From UBA11346 sp038203025 (GTDB taxonomy: Bacteria; Planctomycetota; UBA11346): a stretch of DNA of 6,874 bases. A program made the position numbers and the translations under genes. Where the stretch lies: assembly GCA_038203025.1 (NCBI GenBank), contig JBBREK010000225.1, positions 1 to 6,874 of the forward strand, written 5' to 3'. Shown here piece after piece: positions 1 to 5,856 of this stretch. Under the pieces are notes generated by a model. That model was not told the origin of the DNA, did not search any database, and saw only the letters and a program-made list of their open reading frames with translations. The number at the start of each line of letters is the position of its first letter. Position 1 is the stretch's first letter.

Positions 1-307
1 TCTCAACGGTCCCGCTCACCACGAACGGGGTCACCACTGCACACCTAGCGGGATTCACCGACATCCACGATCTGGCGTGCCGGGCAGCGGGGATTCCCCG
101 GGAGGTTTACAAGTCAGTGTGGTGACAATGGGTTATAAATATTCAGCTAGGCGCAATGTTTTTATCGGAGAAGCCAGGAGTATGCGGTGGAAGCAACCTG
201 GACGGTCGTCGGCTACCAGGAGACGGCGGGGGATGGGCATGTCAGCATATAGGGACAGAACGGACCTATATCAAGTTCTCGCAAGGGTATGGTTGAAGAA
301 TAGGTGC
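1..307. other. Stretch without a supported gene, upstream of the AraC-type remnant
   Basis: No reading frame here resembles a known protein. The frame that later encodes the AraC domain is open from a GTG at 77, with further in-frame starts at 128, 182, 233 and 239. Its codons in this stretch are rich in AGG, AGA and AT-ending triplets, unlike the GC-ending codons from about 308 on. An AT-rich patch lies at 131-145. A short GGGG-ATT-CCCC stem sits at 89-99 and has no T-tract. I found no convincing promoter: a GTGACA at 122-127 has no suitable -10 box at the right distance. The stretch may be intergenic DNA joined to a broken gene. Confidence 0.5.
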
Positions 308-748
308 GTGTCCACAGTCTCCGTGGGCGCCGAGGCTGATGGGGCCGGCCCGTATCTCGACGGTCTGTCCCTGGCCATCGTCGCCGGTCTCTGCCTGGGC
401 GGACGCGCCGCCCTCGGCGGCAGCGGCGATCCCGGCGCGGACGCCCGGGACTGGATCGACAGTCATCTGGTTCAGCCGCTGGTAGTCGAGGAACTCGCTC
501 ACCGTCTGGGGGTCAGCGGCGGGCATCTCCATCGCTGTTTCCGCCGCTGTAGCGGCCAGTCCATTCTCGCCTACCAATTGACGCGGCGACTTGAGGCGGC
601 CGAACCGCTGCTGCGCGAGGGCCGTCCGGTGGCCGAGGTTGCCAGTGCCGTCGGCTTCCGCGACCCGGGCTACTTCAGCCGCCAGTTCCGCCGACTGCGT
701 GGGCTGGCACCGTCGCAGCTCCAGCTGACTGCGACTGGCGGTCGCTGA
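308..748 (+). CDS. AraC-family transcriptional regulator, C-terminal half (probably truncated remnant)
   Basis: The product would be a DNA-binding transcription regulator of the AraC/XylS family. Counted from the GTG at 77, the segment from residue 91 (PYLDGLSLAIVAGL) resembles the linker helix that ends the sensor domain in this family. Residues 123-213 form the double helix-turn-helix domain. The first HTH is near VEELAHRLGVSGGHLHRCFR (137-156). The second is near VAEVASAVGFRDPGYFSRQF (185-204), followed by the family tail G-L-A-P-S (209-213). Typical members are about 280-330 residues with an N-terminal cupin-like ligand domain; that domain is absent here. The preceding codons are atypical, so I place the start at the GTG at 308, near the composition break. 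In-frame starts at 77, 128, 182 and 239 are also possible. The gene is convergent with rmuC. The DNA-binding domain itself looks intact, so a short HTH-only protein cannot be excluded, but a 5'-truncated pseudogene seems likelier. Confidence 0.7.
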   Translation: MSTVSVGAEADGAGPYLDGLSLAIVAGLCLGGRAALGGSGDPGADARDWIDSHLVQPLVVEELAHRLGVSGGHLHRCFRRCSGQSILAYQLTRRLEAAEPLLREGRPVAEVASAVGFRDPGYFSRQFRRLRGLAPSQLQLTATGGR

Positions 749-797
749 GCGGCCGTGGGTCCAGCCGGCGCATCTCCATCGCCTGATGGTTCCGACT

Positions 798-2090
798 TCA
801 CGCCTCGCCCTCGTCCTCGTCCAGGGCCAGCAGTTCATTGGCCTTGTCCGAACGGTTCAGCTTGGCGCCGAGCTTGGCCAGAGCCTTGGCGCGGTTGACC
901 AGATTGCCGCGACCGGTCTCCAGCTTGCCCTTGGCGCCGTCGAAGGACTCCTGCGCCTGGCGCAGGCGTTCGCCGACCTGGTCGAGCTCACGGGCGAAGC
1001 CGAGGAACTTCTCCAGTAGTTTCCCCGCCTCCTCGGCGATGCGCGTGGCGTTGGCGTTCTGCTTCTCGTGCTGCCACACATGCGCCACCACCTTCAGCGT
1101 CGCCAGCAGCGTGGTTGGGCTGGCCAGGACGATGGCCTGGCGCCAGGCCTCGTCGTAGAGCCCGGGGTCGGCGCCCAGCGCGGCGTGGAAGGCCGGCTCG
1201 GAGGGCACGAAGAGAATGACGAAATCGAGGGTGCGCGTCTCCAGCACGTCGTGGTAGCGCTTGCCTGAGAGGTCGCGGATGTGGCTGCGGATGGCGGCGA
1301 TGTGCGCTGCCAGGGCGGCCGCCCGCGTCTCGTCGTCCTCGGCGCGCACCCAGGCCAGATAGGCGGTGATCGCCACCTTGGAGTCGACCACCACCGCCTT
1401 GCCGTCGGGCAGGTTGATGACCACGTCGGGGCGCAGGCGCGAGCCGTCCTCGGTGGTGTGGCTCTGCTGCACGGAGTATTCGCGGCCCTCGACCAAGCCG
1501 ACGCCCTGCAGCAGGTTCTCCAGGATCATCTCGCCCCAGTCGCCTTGTATCTTCGAGCGCCCGGACAACGCCCGGCTGAGCGTCTCGGCCTCGTCGCCCA
1601 GGCGCGTCTGCGACTCGCCCAGGCGCTTGAGCAGGTCGAGCAGCGAGGCGCGGTCGCGATTCTCCTGGTCGTAGGTGCGGGTGACGGTGTCCTCGAAAGC
1701 CTTGAGGCGATCGCGTAGGGGGGACAGCACCACCTCCAGGCCCTGCTGGTTGGCAGTGGCGATGGCCTGGCCCTTCTCCTCCAGCAGGCGGTTGGCGAGG
1801 TTCTCGAACTCGCCGCGCAAGGCGGCGCGGGCCTGCTCGCCGTCGCGGCGGCCGTGCTCCACCTCGGCCTCGGCCCGGGCCCGGGCGGTCTCGGCGGCCA
1901 GGCGGCCGGCCTCGGCCAGACTCGTGGCCTCGCGTAGACGCTCGGTCTCGGCGGTCAGGGCGCGGATCTGCTCGGCCTGCACCGCCTGAGCCTGCCCGGC
2001 GGCCCCGCGCCGCAGCAGCACAGCGACGAGTACGCCGCCGGCGCCGACGACCAGGCCGAGGAAGAGGCTGAGCGGATCCACGGGCGGCAT
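798..2090 (-). CDS. rmuC: RmuC-family DNA recombination protein
   Basis: RmuC proteins limit inversions and rearrangements at short inverted repeats. Their core is related to PD-(D/E)XK nucleases, although the biochemical activity is poorly defined (family knowledge). The 430-residue product has a hydrophobic anchor at residues 8-26, then an Ala/Glu/Arg-rich coiled coil at about 33-95, then the RmuC domain at about 130-420. Recognisable motifs are KIQGDWGE (180-187), R-P-D around 220-222 with D-S-K at 236-238 (candidate nuclease-like core), VPSEPAF (295-301) and ASPTTLLATLK (323-333). Length is normal for the family. The frame is open upstream to 2213, but I chose the ATG at 2088-2090. It puts the membrane anchor at the N terminus, a GGAA lies about 10 bases upstream, and the upstream extension is Arg/Pro-rich and would run through the tRNA promoter. 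It reads away from the tRNA genes and converges with the AraC remnant after a 49-base gap, in which I see no T-tract terminator. Confidence 0.95.
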   Translation of the reverse strand: MPPVDPLSLFLGLVVGAGGVLVAVLLRRGAAGQAQAVQAEQIRALTAETERLREATSLAEAGRLAAETARARAEAEVEHGRRDGEQARAALRGEFENLANRLLEEKGQAIATANQQGLEVVLSPLRDRLKAFEDTVTRTYDQENRDRASLLDLLKRLGESQTRLGDEAETLSRALSGRSKIQGDWGEMILENLLQGVGLVEGREYSVQQSHTTEDGSRLRPDVVINLPDGKAVVVDSKVAITAYLAWVRAEDDETRAAALAAHIAAIRSHIRDLSGKRYHDVLETRTLDFVILFVPSEPAFHAALGADPGLYDEAWRQAIVLASPTTLLATLKVVAHVWQHEKQNANATRIAEEAGKLLEKFLGFARELDQVGERLRQAQESFDGAKGKLETGRGNLVNRAKALAKLGAKLNRSDKANELLALDEDEGEA

Positions 2091-2148
2091 GATGGCCGTT
2101 TCCGCGACCAAGACAGGGGGGACCGCCGGCCGAGGCGGATCTAGCCCC

Positions 2149-2176
2149 TTGCAGCGGCGTGCTGGTAACTTATAAG
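2149..2176 (+). promoter_or_regulatory. Candidate sigma70 promoter for the tRNA-Val/tRNA-Asp unit
   Basis: TTGCAG (2149-2154) and TATAAG (2171-2176) are separated by 16 bases. The -10 box matches the consensus at five of six positions and the -35 box at only its first three. A start near 2183 would give a leader of about 30 bases before the tRNA-Val. The -10 box is followed by a run of G and C, a discriminator type common at stable-RNA promoters under stringent control; that regulation is inferred. The CTTATAAG at 2169-2176 is a palindrome, so it could also serve as a -10 box for the divergent rmuC, but no good -35 box is visible on that strand. Confidence 0.5.
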
Positions 2177-2213
2177 CCCCGCCTCGCCGCGGACGTGGGC
2201 GGCGGGCAGGCAC

Positions 2214-2290
2214 GGGCGATTAGCTCAGCCGGCCAGAGCACCCGCCTTACACGCGGGCTGTCGCAGGTTCGAATCCTGCATCGCCCACCA
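2214..2290 (+). tRNA. tRNA-Val (anticodon TAC)
   Basis: The cloverleaf is complete. Acceptor arm GGGCGAT (2214-2220) pairs with ATCGCCC (2280-2286). The D arm has GCTC/GAGC. The anticodon stem CCCGC/GCGGG (2241-2245 and 2253-2257) encloses a seven-base loop with TAC at 2248-2250. The T arm is GCAGG-TTCGAAT-CCTGC. The discriminator A is followed by an encoded CCA (2288-2290). It reads the valine codon GUA and, with the usual wobble modification, other GUN codons. It is the first gene of a two-tRNA transcript, 21 bases ahead of tRNA-Asp. Confidence 0.97.
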
Positions 2291-2311
2291 CGCGCTCTTT
2301 GCTGATTTTCT

Positions 2312-2388
2312 GGCCTGGTAGCTCAGTTGGTTAGAGCGCTGCCCTGTCACGGCAGAGGTCACGAGTTCAAGTCTCGTCCAGGTCGCCA
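2312..2388 (+). tRNA. tRNA-Asp (anticodon GTC)
   Basis: Acceptor arm GGCCTGG (2312-2318) pairs with CCAGGTC (2378-2384), with one G-T wobble pair. The D arm is GCTC/GAGC. The anticodon stem CTGCC/GGCAG encloses a loop carrying GTC. The T arm is ACGAG-TTCAAGT-CTCGT. G is at the discriminator position 2385, as is usual for tRNA-Asp and needed by aspartyl-tRNA synthetase, and is followed by an encoded CCA at 2386-2388. It lies in tandem behind tRNA-Val and ahead of a strong terminator. Confidence 0.97.
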
Positions 2389-2404
2389 TCCGTTACGGAG
2401 TGCG

Positions 2405-2440
2405 AAACCTTGTCCTTCCCGGGCAAGGTTTTGTCATTTT
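2405..2440 (+). terminator. Rho-independent terminator of the tRNA unit
   Basis: AAACCTTG (2405-2412) and CAAGGTTT (2424-2431) form a perfect 8-bp stem. T-G, C-G and C-G pairs inside it can extend the stem to 11 bp around a five-base TTCCC loop. It is followed by TTGTCATTTTT, a T-rich tail. It starts 16 bases after the tRNA-Asp CCA, which suits 3' trailer processing. On the opposite strand there is no T-tract after the stem, so it should work in one direction only. Confidence 0.85.
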
Positions 2441-2501
2441 TACAGGCTATTTGAGCGATAACCGGGTTGAGGTCGAAGGTGATGACCATCTCGTCCACCG
2501 A

Positions 2502-2587
2502 GCGCGTATGTCACAACAACGCCTCCAACTCCGCAATTACGACATTCCATCGGGTTGCGACGAGAGGGATTGTTGTGATATACGGGC
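2502..2587. repeat. Long imperfect inverted repeat (hairpin element) behind the exporter operon
   Basis: CGTATGTCACAACAA (2505-2519) and TTGTTGTGATATACG (2570-2584) are near-perfect inverted copies, with one position off (2510/2579, a G-U pair in + strand RNA). The match resumes outward at 2502-2503/2586-2587 after one mismatch. Inside, CCTC (2522-2525) can pair with GAGG (2564-2567), and CGCAA (2532-2536) with TTGCG (2555-2559). The whole 86 bases could therefore fold as one long interrupted hairpin. It starts 20 bases beyond the stop codon of the ABC ATPase and has no T-tract on either side. It could be a miniature transposable element, a palindromic repeat, a 3'-UTR structure or a small RNA; the sequence alone does not decide. 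Confidence 0.6.
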
Positions 2588-2606
2588 AGTTGCACGGAAG
2601 CCCTGT

Positions 2607-3293
2607 TCAGGCTCCGCGCAGTTCGCCATCCTCCATCTCCAGATGGCGGTCGAAGACGTCCAGTGCCCGATGATCATGGGTAACGACAATGACCGCAGCG
2701 CCCTGATCATGGGCAACCCGGGCGAACAGTTCCATTACCTGACGCCCCCGCTGGCTGTCGAGGGCCGCAGTCGGTTCGTCGGCCAGGATGAGACTCGGCC
2801 GGTTGGCCAAAGCCCGGGCGACGGCGATGCGTTGCTGCTGACCACCGGATAGCTCCGTGTGACTATGGTCGGCGCGATCGCCCACGCCCAGGTAGTCGAG
2901 CAATTCCTGCGCCCGCTGCCGAGCCTCGCGGCTGGGCACGTCGTTGATCTCCATCGCCACCTGGACGTTCTCAACCGCGGTCAGAAAGGGGATGAGGTTG
3001 GCCTTCTGAAAGACGAAGCCGATATGCTGGCGTCGAAATGCGCGAACATCCACCAGTTCCCGGGGGCCGTCGACGACGGGGACGCCACCGATCGAGACGG
3101 TGCCAGCGGTGGGTTGCGTGATCAGGCCGACCGCGGTCAGTAGGGTCGACTTACCTGCCCCGCTGGGCCCAAGCAGAGCGACCACTTCGCCACGTGCGAC
3201 GGTGAAGGTAGCTCCCTGGAGTGCCACCACCTCGGTGTTGCCGTGGCCATAGACCTTGCGCAGGGCCTTGACCTCGATTGCCGGGCCGCTCAC
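2607..3293 (-). CDS. ABC transporter ATP-binding protein (DevA/LolD/MacB-type)
   Basis: This 228-residue subunit should hydrolyse ATP on the cytoplasmic side and drive the permease encoded just upstream. All ABC motifs are intact: Walker A GPSGAGKST (42-50), Q-loop Gln96 in FVFQKANLIPFLTA, signature LSGGQQQR (148-155), Walker B LILADEP (168-174) with Asp172 and catalytic Glu173, D-loop ALD (177-179), and switch His206 in VVTHDH. The C-terminal HLEMEDGELR resembles the DevA group. I start at the GTG at 3291-3293, whose GTGA overlaps the permease stop codon. This gives the usual N terminus (IEVKALRKVYG), whereas the longer open frame upstream is Arg/Pro/His-rich and antisense-like in character. 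It is the last gene of the operon. No intrinsic terminator follows; the hairpin at 2502-2587 lies downstream. Confidence 0.95.
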   Translation of the reverse strand: MSGPAIEVKALRKVYGHGNTEVVALQGATFTVARGEVVALLGPSGAGKSTLLTAVGLITQPTAGTVSIGGVPVVDGPRELVDVRAFRRQHIGFVFQKANLIPFLTAVENVQVAMEINDVPSREARQRAQELLDYLGVGDRADHSHTELSGGQQQRIAVARALANRPSLILADEPTAALDSQRGRQVMELFARVAHDQGAAVIVVTHDHRALDVFDRHLEMEDGELRGA

Positions 3294-4501
3294 GACAGCA
3301 CCTCGCCGGCCTGGACCCGCATGGCCTTCCATACCCCCAGGCCGCTCGCCAGCACCGAGATGCCCACCACGATGCCCGCCAGCATGAGCAGATCCTGCTC
3401 GACGATCAGGACGCGACGAGGGAAGAGCGGAAAGAGGCGCTGGCCGATGAGCCAGGCGATGCCGTAGCCGAGGGCGCCCAGCAGCAGAGCCTGCTGGAGG
3501 ATGAGGCCGACGAGGACCCGGTTGCGGGCACCCATCAACTTCAGCAGGGCGATGTCGTGGATCTTGTCGAGGGTCATGGTGTAGATCACCAGCGCCATGA
3601 TGATGGTCGAAATGCTGACCAGCAGGACGCGGAAGAGACCAATCTGACGACGCGACTTGTCCACCGGGCCGGCAATGAGCAGATCGCGTTGCTCGGCGCT
3701 GGTGTAGACGCTGACGTCGCCCCAACCGGTGATGGTCTTCGCGGCCTGGGCGGCATCGGCCCCCGGCGACAACCAGGCGAGCACGGCGCTGACGGGGGGC
3801 TGCGACAGGACCGGCAGGTTAGCCGACGCCCCGGCGGCACGCTCCACCAAACCCGGCTGTATGTGTCCGAGGTCGGCCTCCTCGACGCGGGTGCTGCGGG
3901 CGGCCCGTTCCAGGCGCTGCGCCTCTCCGCCGACATCGTTCTGGATGGCCTGGGCATCGGTGCAGGTGAAGAAACCCATGCCGTCACCGGCCTGACCGAT
4001 CATGCCGGAGGTGAGTCCAACGACGGTGTAGCGGTCGTGGCCGAGTTGCAGGGTCTCACCCAACCCGAGACCCAGCGAGCGGTCGGCGATCAACTCGAAG
4101 TGGGGTGCAGCCAGGCGACGACCTGCGATCAGGGGCAGCCAATCTCCGCGATCTTCCGGCCAGGCCAGCCCTTGCACCGTCATGCGAAGAGCTGCTCCAC
4201 GATACTCGCGTTGAATGGTGTGGGACACGAAACGCCGAGCCGTAGTCACCCCAGGCACCGCCCGCACGCGGTCCTCCAGGGAGGCTGGCAGCCGCGATAC
4301 CTCAGCGAATGGACCGCGGGTATCGTGCTGGACCACCCAGAGGTCGGCCCCAACGCGATCCACCAGAAAGGTCGCGTCATCCACCAGGCCGCGATAGATG
4401 CCGCCCATGCCCATAACGGTCATGAGCAGCAGGCCCACGCCCACGGTGGTGAGGACAAAACGGCCCAGGTGGTGCCGGATGTCACGCAGGGCCAGGTTCA
4501 T
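3290..4501 (-). CDS. ABC transporter permease, FtsX/MacB family (DevC-like)
   Basis: This 403-residue inner-membrane protein has the FtsX/MacB layout. One transmembrane segment at about 15-34 is followed by a large periplasmic domain (about 40-285), and then three segments at about 289-310, 331-353 and 371-390. The segment between the second and third helices, LDKIHDIALLKLMGA (311-325), is the coupling-region motif typical of FtsX-type permeases. Length and the absence of a fused ATPase fit DevC-type half-transporters, not MacB, which carries its own nucleotide-binding domain. Two copies would pair with two copies of the ATPase. These transporters act by mechanotransmission, pushing substrate from the periplasm through the adaptor and an outer-membrane channel (family knowledge). 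The ATG overlaps the stop codon of the membrane fusion protein as ATGA. The substrate is unknown. Confidence 0.92.
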   Translation of the reverse strand: MNLALRDIRHHLGRFVLTTVGVGLLLMTVMGMGGIYRGLVDDATFLVDRVGADLWVVQHDTRGPFAEVSRLPASLEDRVRAVPGVTTARRFVSHTIQREYRGAALRMTVQGLAWPEDRGDWLPLIAGRRLAAPHFELIADRSLGLGLGETLQLGHDRYTVVGLTSGMIGQAGDGMGFFTCTDAQAIQNDVGGEAQRLERAARSTRVEEADLGHIQPGLVERAAGASANLPVLSQPPVSAVLAWLSPGADAAQAAKTITGWGDVSVYTSAEQRDLLIAGPVDKSRRQIGLFRVLLVSISTIIMALVIYTMTLDKIHDIALLKLMGARNRVLVGLILQQALLLGALGYGIAWLIGQRLFPLFPRRVLIVEQDLLMLAGIVVGISVLASGLGVWKAMRVQAGEVLS

Positions 4502-5658
4502 CGCCCGCTGATCCGCTGGCCCTCGCTCAGGGTCGCCGTCGGGCCGCCCTTGGGCGTGACCACCGACTCGCCGGCAGCGAGACCCCCGGTCACTTCAACC
4601 GCATCCAGCCCGCGCAAACCGATCTGCAGCGGTCTCCAAACCGCGGTGTCGCGATCATCAACCCAGGTACCGAGGACGCCGTCGCGCGTGCGTAACAGTA
4701 GCGATGGCAGCCGGACGCCCGCCTCGGTCGCGCCAGTCTGGATGAAGACCTCGGCGCGCTGACCGATGGCCCATTGGACCGGCGGGTCCGCGATCCGGAC
4801 ATCGACCAGGAACTCACGGCTCTCCCGATCGACCTCCCGCCCGATGCGCAGCACTTCCCCGGTTGATCCCTTGTTTGGATCCGAACGGAAGACGATGCGC
4901 GCCGGTTGTCCGACAGCGATCGATGCCATGGCTGACTCGTCCACCCAGGCGGAGATCCACAGCGTGTCGGTCGCGACCACCGTCATCACCGTCGTCCCCG
5001 GCACGACCACATCACCAATATTGCGGACTCGCCGCACTACCAGACCGTCGAATGGCGCCGTAAGCGTGGCCTCCGCCAATCGGGCCTGGTACATGCGGAC
5101 GGTCTCTTCAGCCGCAGCAGCCTGCTGCTCAGACTCGGCTATGGCAGCGGCGGTACGACCCAACTCTGCCTGGGCCACAGCCAGACGTTCTCCGGCCTGC
5201 TCAAGGGACTCTAGGCTGGCGATGTTGGCTTCCCGGAGTGGCTTGAGGCGCGCGCGGTCGCGTTGAGCCTGATCCAGCACCGCCTGGGCTCGGGTCTGTT
5301 CCGCCTTCGCCCGCACGATGGAGGATTGGGCCGCGCGCCCGACTGCCGCGGCCGCGGACACCAGGCGCTGCAGATCCGTGTCGTCGATCCGTGCCAGCAC
5401 TTGGTCCTTCTTCACCCGGTCTCCCTGGTCGGCGACAAGTTCGGCCATGCGTCCAGCGATCTTGGCGCCCACCGATGCCCGGGTCCGGGCATCGAGCGTG
5501 CCGGTCCCCATGACTTCACGGACGACTGTGCCGGACTCAACCACGTGCCGCTCCACTGCGATGGGCCTCAAGCGCACTACCAGAACGACCGCGAGTATGG
5601 CAATCGCCACCGCGATTTTGCCCCAGTGTCGGGTCAGGAAGCGTCGGAGTAGGTCCAT
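4498..5658 (-). CDS. Periplasmic adaptor / membrane fusion protein (HlyD/DevB-like)
   Basis: The 386-residue product bridges the inner-membrane transporter to an outer-membrane channel. It has a short cytoplasmic N terminus and one membrane anchor at 14-30. The first half of the lipoyl (barrel-sandwich) domain is at about 40-95 (TLDARTRASVGAKIAGRM, then GDRVKKDQVLARID). An Ala/Gln/Glu/Arg-rich coiled-coil hairpin covers about 97-195. The second lipoyl half has the hallmark LTAPFDGLVVRR (199-210) followed by GDVVVPGTTVM. A beta-barrel spans about 235-315 and a membrane-proximal domain runs to the end (GGLAAGESVVT at 368-378). I start at the ATG at 5656-5658, because it places the anchor at the N terminus and has a weak GAGA ribosome-binding match about 8 bases upstream. 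The open frame to 5844 has no adaptor features. It is the first gene of the operon. Confidence 0.93.
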   Translation of the reverse strand: MDLLRRFLTRHWGKIAVAIAILAVVLVVRLRPIAVERHVVESGTVVREVMGTGTLDARTRASVGAKIAGRMAELVADQGDRVKKDQVLARIDDTDLQRLVSAAAAVGRAAQSSIVRAKAEQTRAQAVLDQAQRDRARLKPLREANIASLESLEQAGERLAVAQAELGRTAAAIAESEQQAAAAEETVRMYQARLAEATLTAPFDGLVVRRVRNIGDVVVPGTTVMTVVATDTLWISAWVDESAMASIAVGQPARIVFRSDPNKGSTGEVLRIGREVDRESREFLVDVRIADPPVQWAIGQRAEVFIQTGATEAGVRLPSLLLRTRDGVLGTWVDDRDTAVWRPLQIGLRGLDAVEVTGGLAAGESVVTPKGGPTATLSEGQRISGR

Positions 5659-5685
5659 GGTCAGATTCTCGGTTACCGCTTGGGA

Positions 5686-5694
5686 ATGATAGCA
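5686..5694 (-). promoter_or_regulatory. Candidate extended -10 promoter of the exporter operon
   Basis: On the - strand TGCTATCAT reads as an extended -10 element (TGN plus TATCAT, five of six matches). It would start transcription near 5679, about 21 bases before the adaptor start codon. There is no good -35 box at the expected distance, which fits an extended -10 promoter or one needing an activator. An inverted repeat at 5718-5740 would be centred near -50 relative to this start. Confidence 0.35.
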
Positions 5695-5717
5695 GGGGAA
5701 ATCAACCAGCTGCTTCA

Positions 5718-5740
5718 GCCAGCACTGGATTGCTGCTGGC
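5718..5740. promoter_or_regulatory. Inverted repeat upstream of the exporter operon, possible operator
   Basis: GCCAGCA (5718-5724) and TGCTGGC (5734-5740) are perfect 7-bp inverted copies with a 9-base spacer. The site lies 60-82 bases before the adaptor start codon and just upstream of the candidate promoter. A dimeric regulator site is possible, but no matching regulator is identified, and a 7-bp match in GC-rich DNA can arise by chance. Confidence 0.25.
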
Positions 5741-5856
5741 GATCGCTCCATTGAGGTGGCAGGCGGTTTGCCAGCCGGCCTGCGCCCTCCGCCTCGTCGT
5801 GCTGGTTGAAAATAGACCAGGGCATGGGATGCACCGCCGCGCATGGATTCGCCGCC

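Noticed and set aside
1..26. Sequence near the left edge resembling a widespread intergenic repeat (GCTCACCACGAACGG)
   Set aside because: Only one copy is visible and the window starts within it; copy number cannot be judged.
266..838. Open frame of 190 codons on the - strand
   Set aside because: It is antisense to the AraC domain, whose family motifs clearly define the + strand as coding.
1281..1718. Open frames on the + strand across rmuC
   Set aside because: They are opposite a full-length, motif-complete rmuC and have no domain of their own.
2091..2213. Longer rmuC start at 2213
   Set aside because: The extra 41 residues are Arg/Pro-rich, overlap the tRNA promoter, and would place the membrane anchor away from the N terminus.
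2400..2852. Open frame of 150 codons on the + strand
   Set aside because: It starts at the tRNA terminator, passes through the hairpin element and runs antisense into the ABC ATPase; no recognisable domain.
3294..3725. N-terminal extension of the ABC ATPase frame up to 3725
   Set aside because: It lies antisense-free but out of frame within the permease coding region, is rich in Arg, Pro and His, and lacks any domain; the GTG at 3293 overlapping the permease stop gives the standard ATPase N terminus.
3278..4762. Open frame of 494 codons on the + strand
   Set aside because: It is antisense to the permease and parts of the ATPase and adaptor genes, with a His/Gln/Asp-rich composition typical of shadows of GC-rich genes.
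5739..5747. GCGATCGC octamer of the kind abundant in cyanobacteria (HIP1)
   Set aside because: A single occurrence in GC-rich DNA carries no information and the other genes do not suggest a cyanobacterium.
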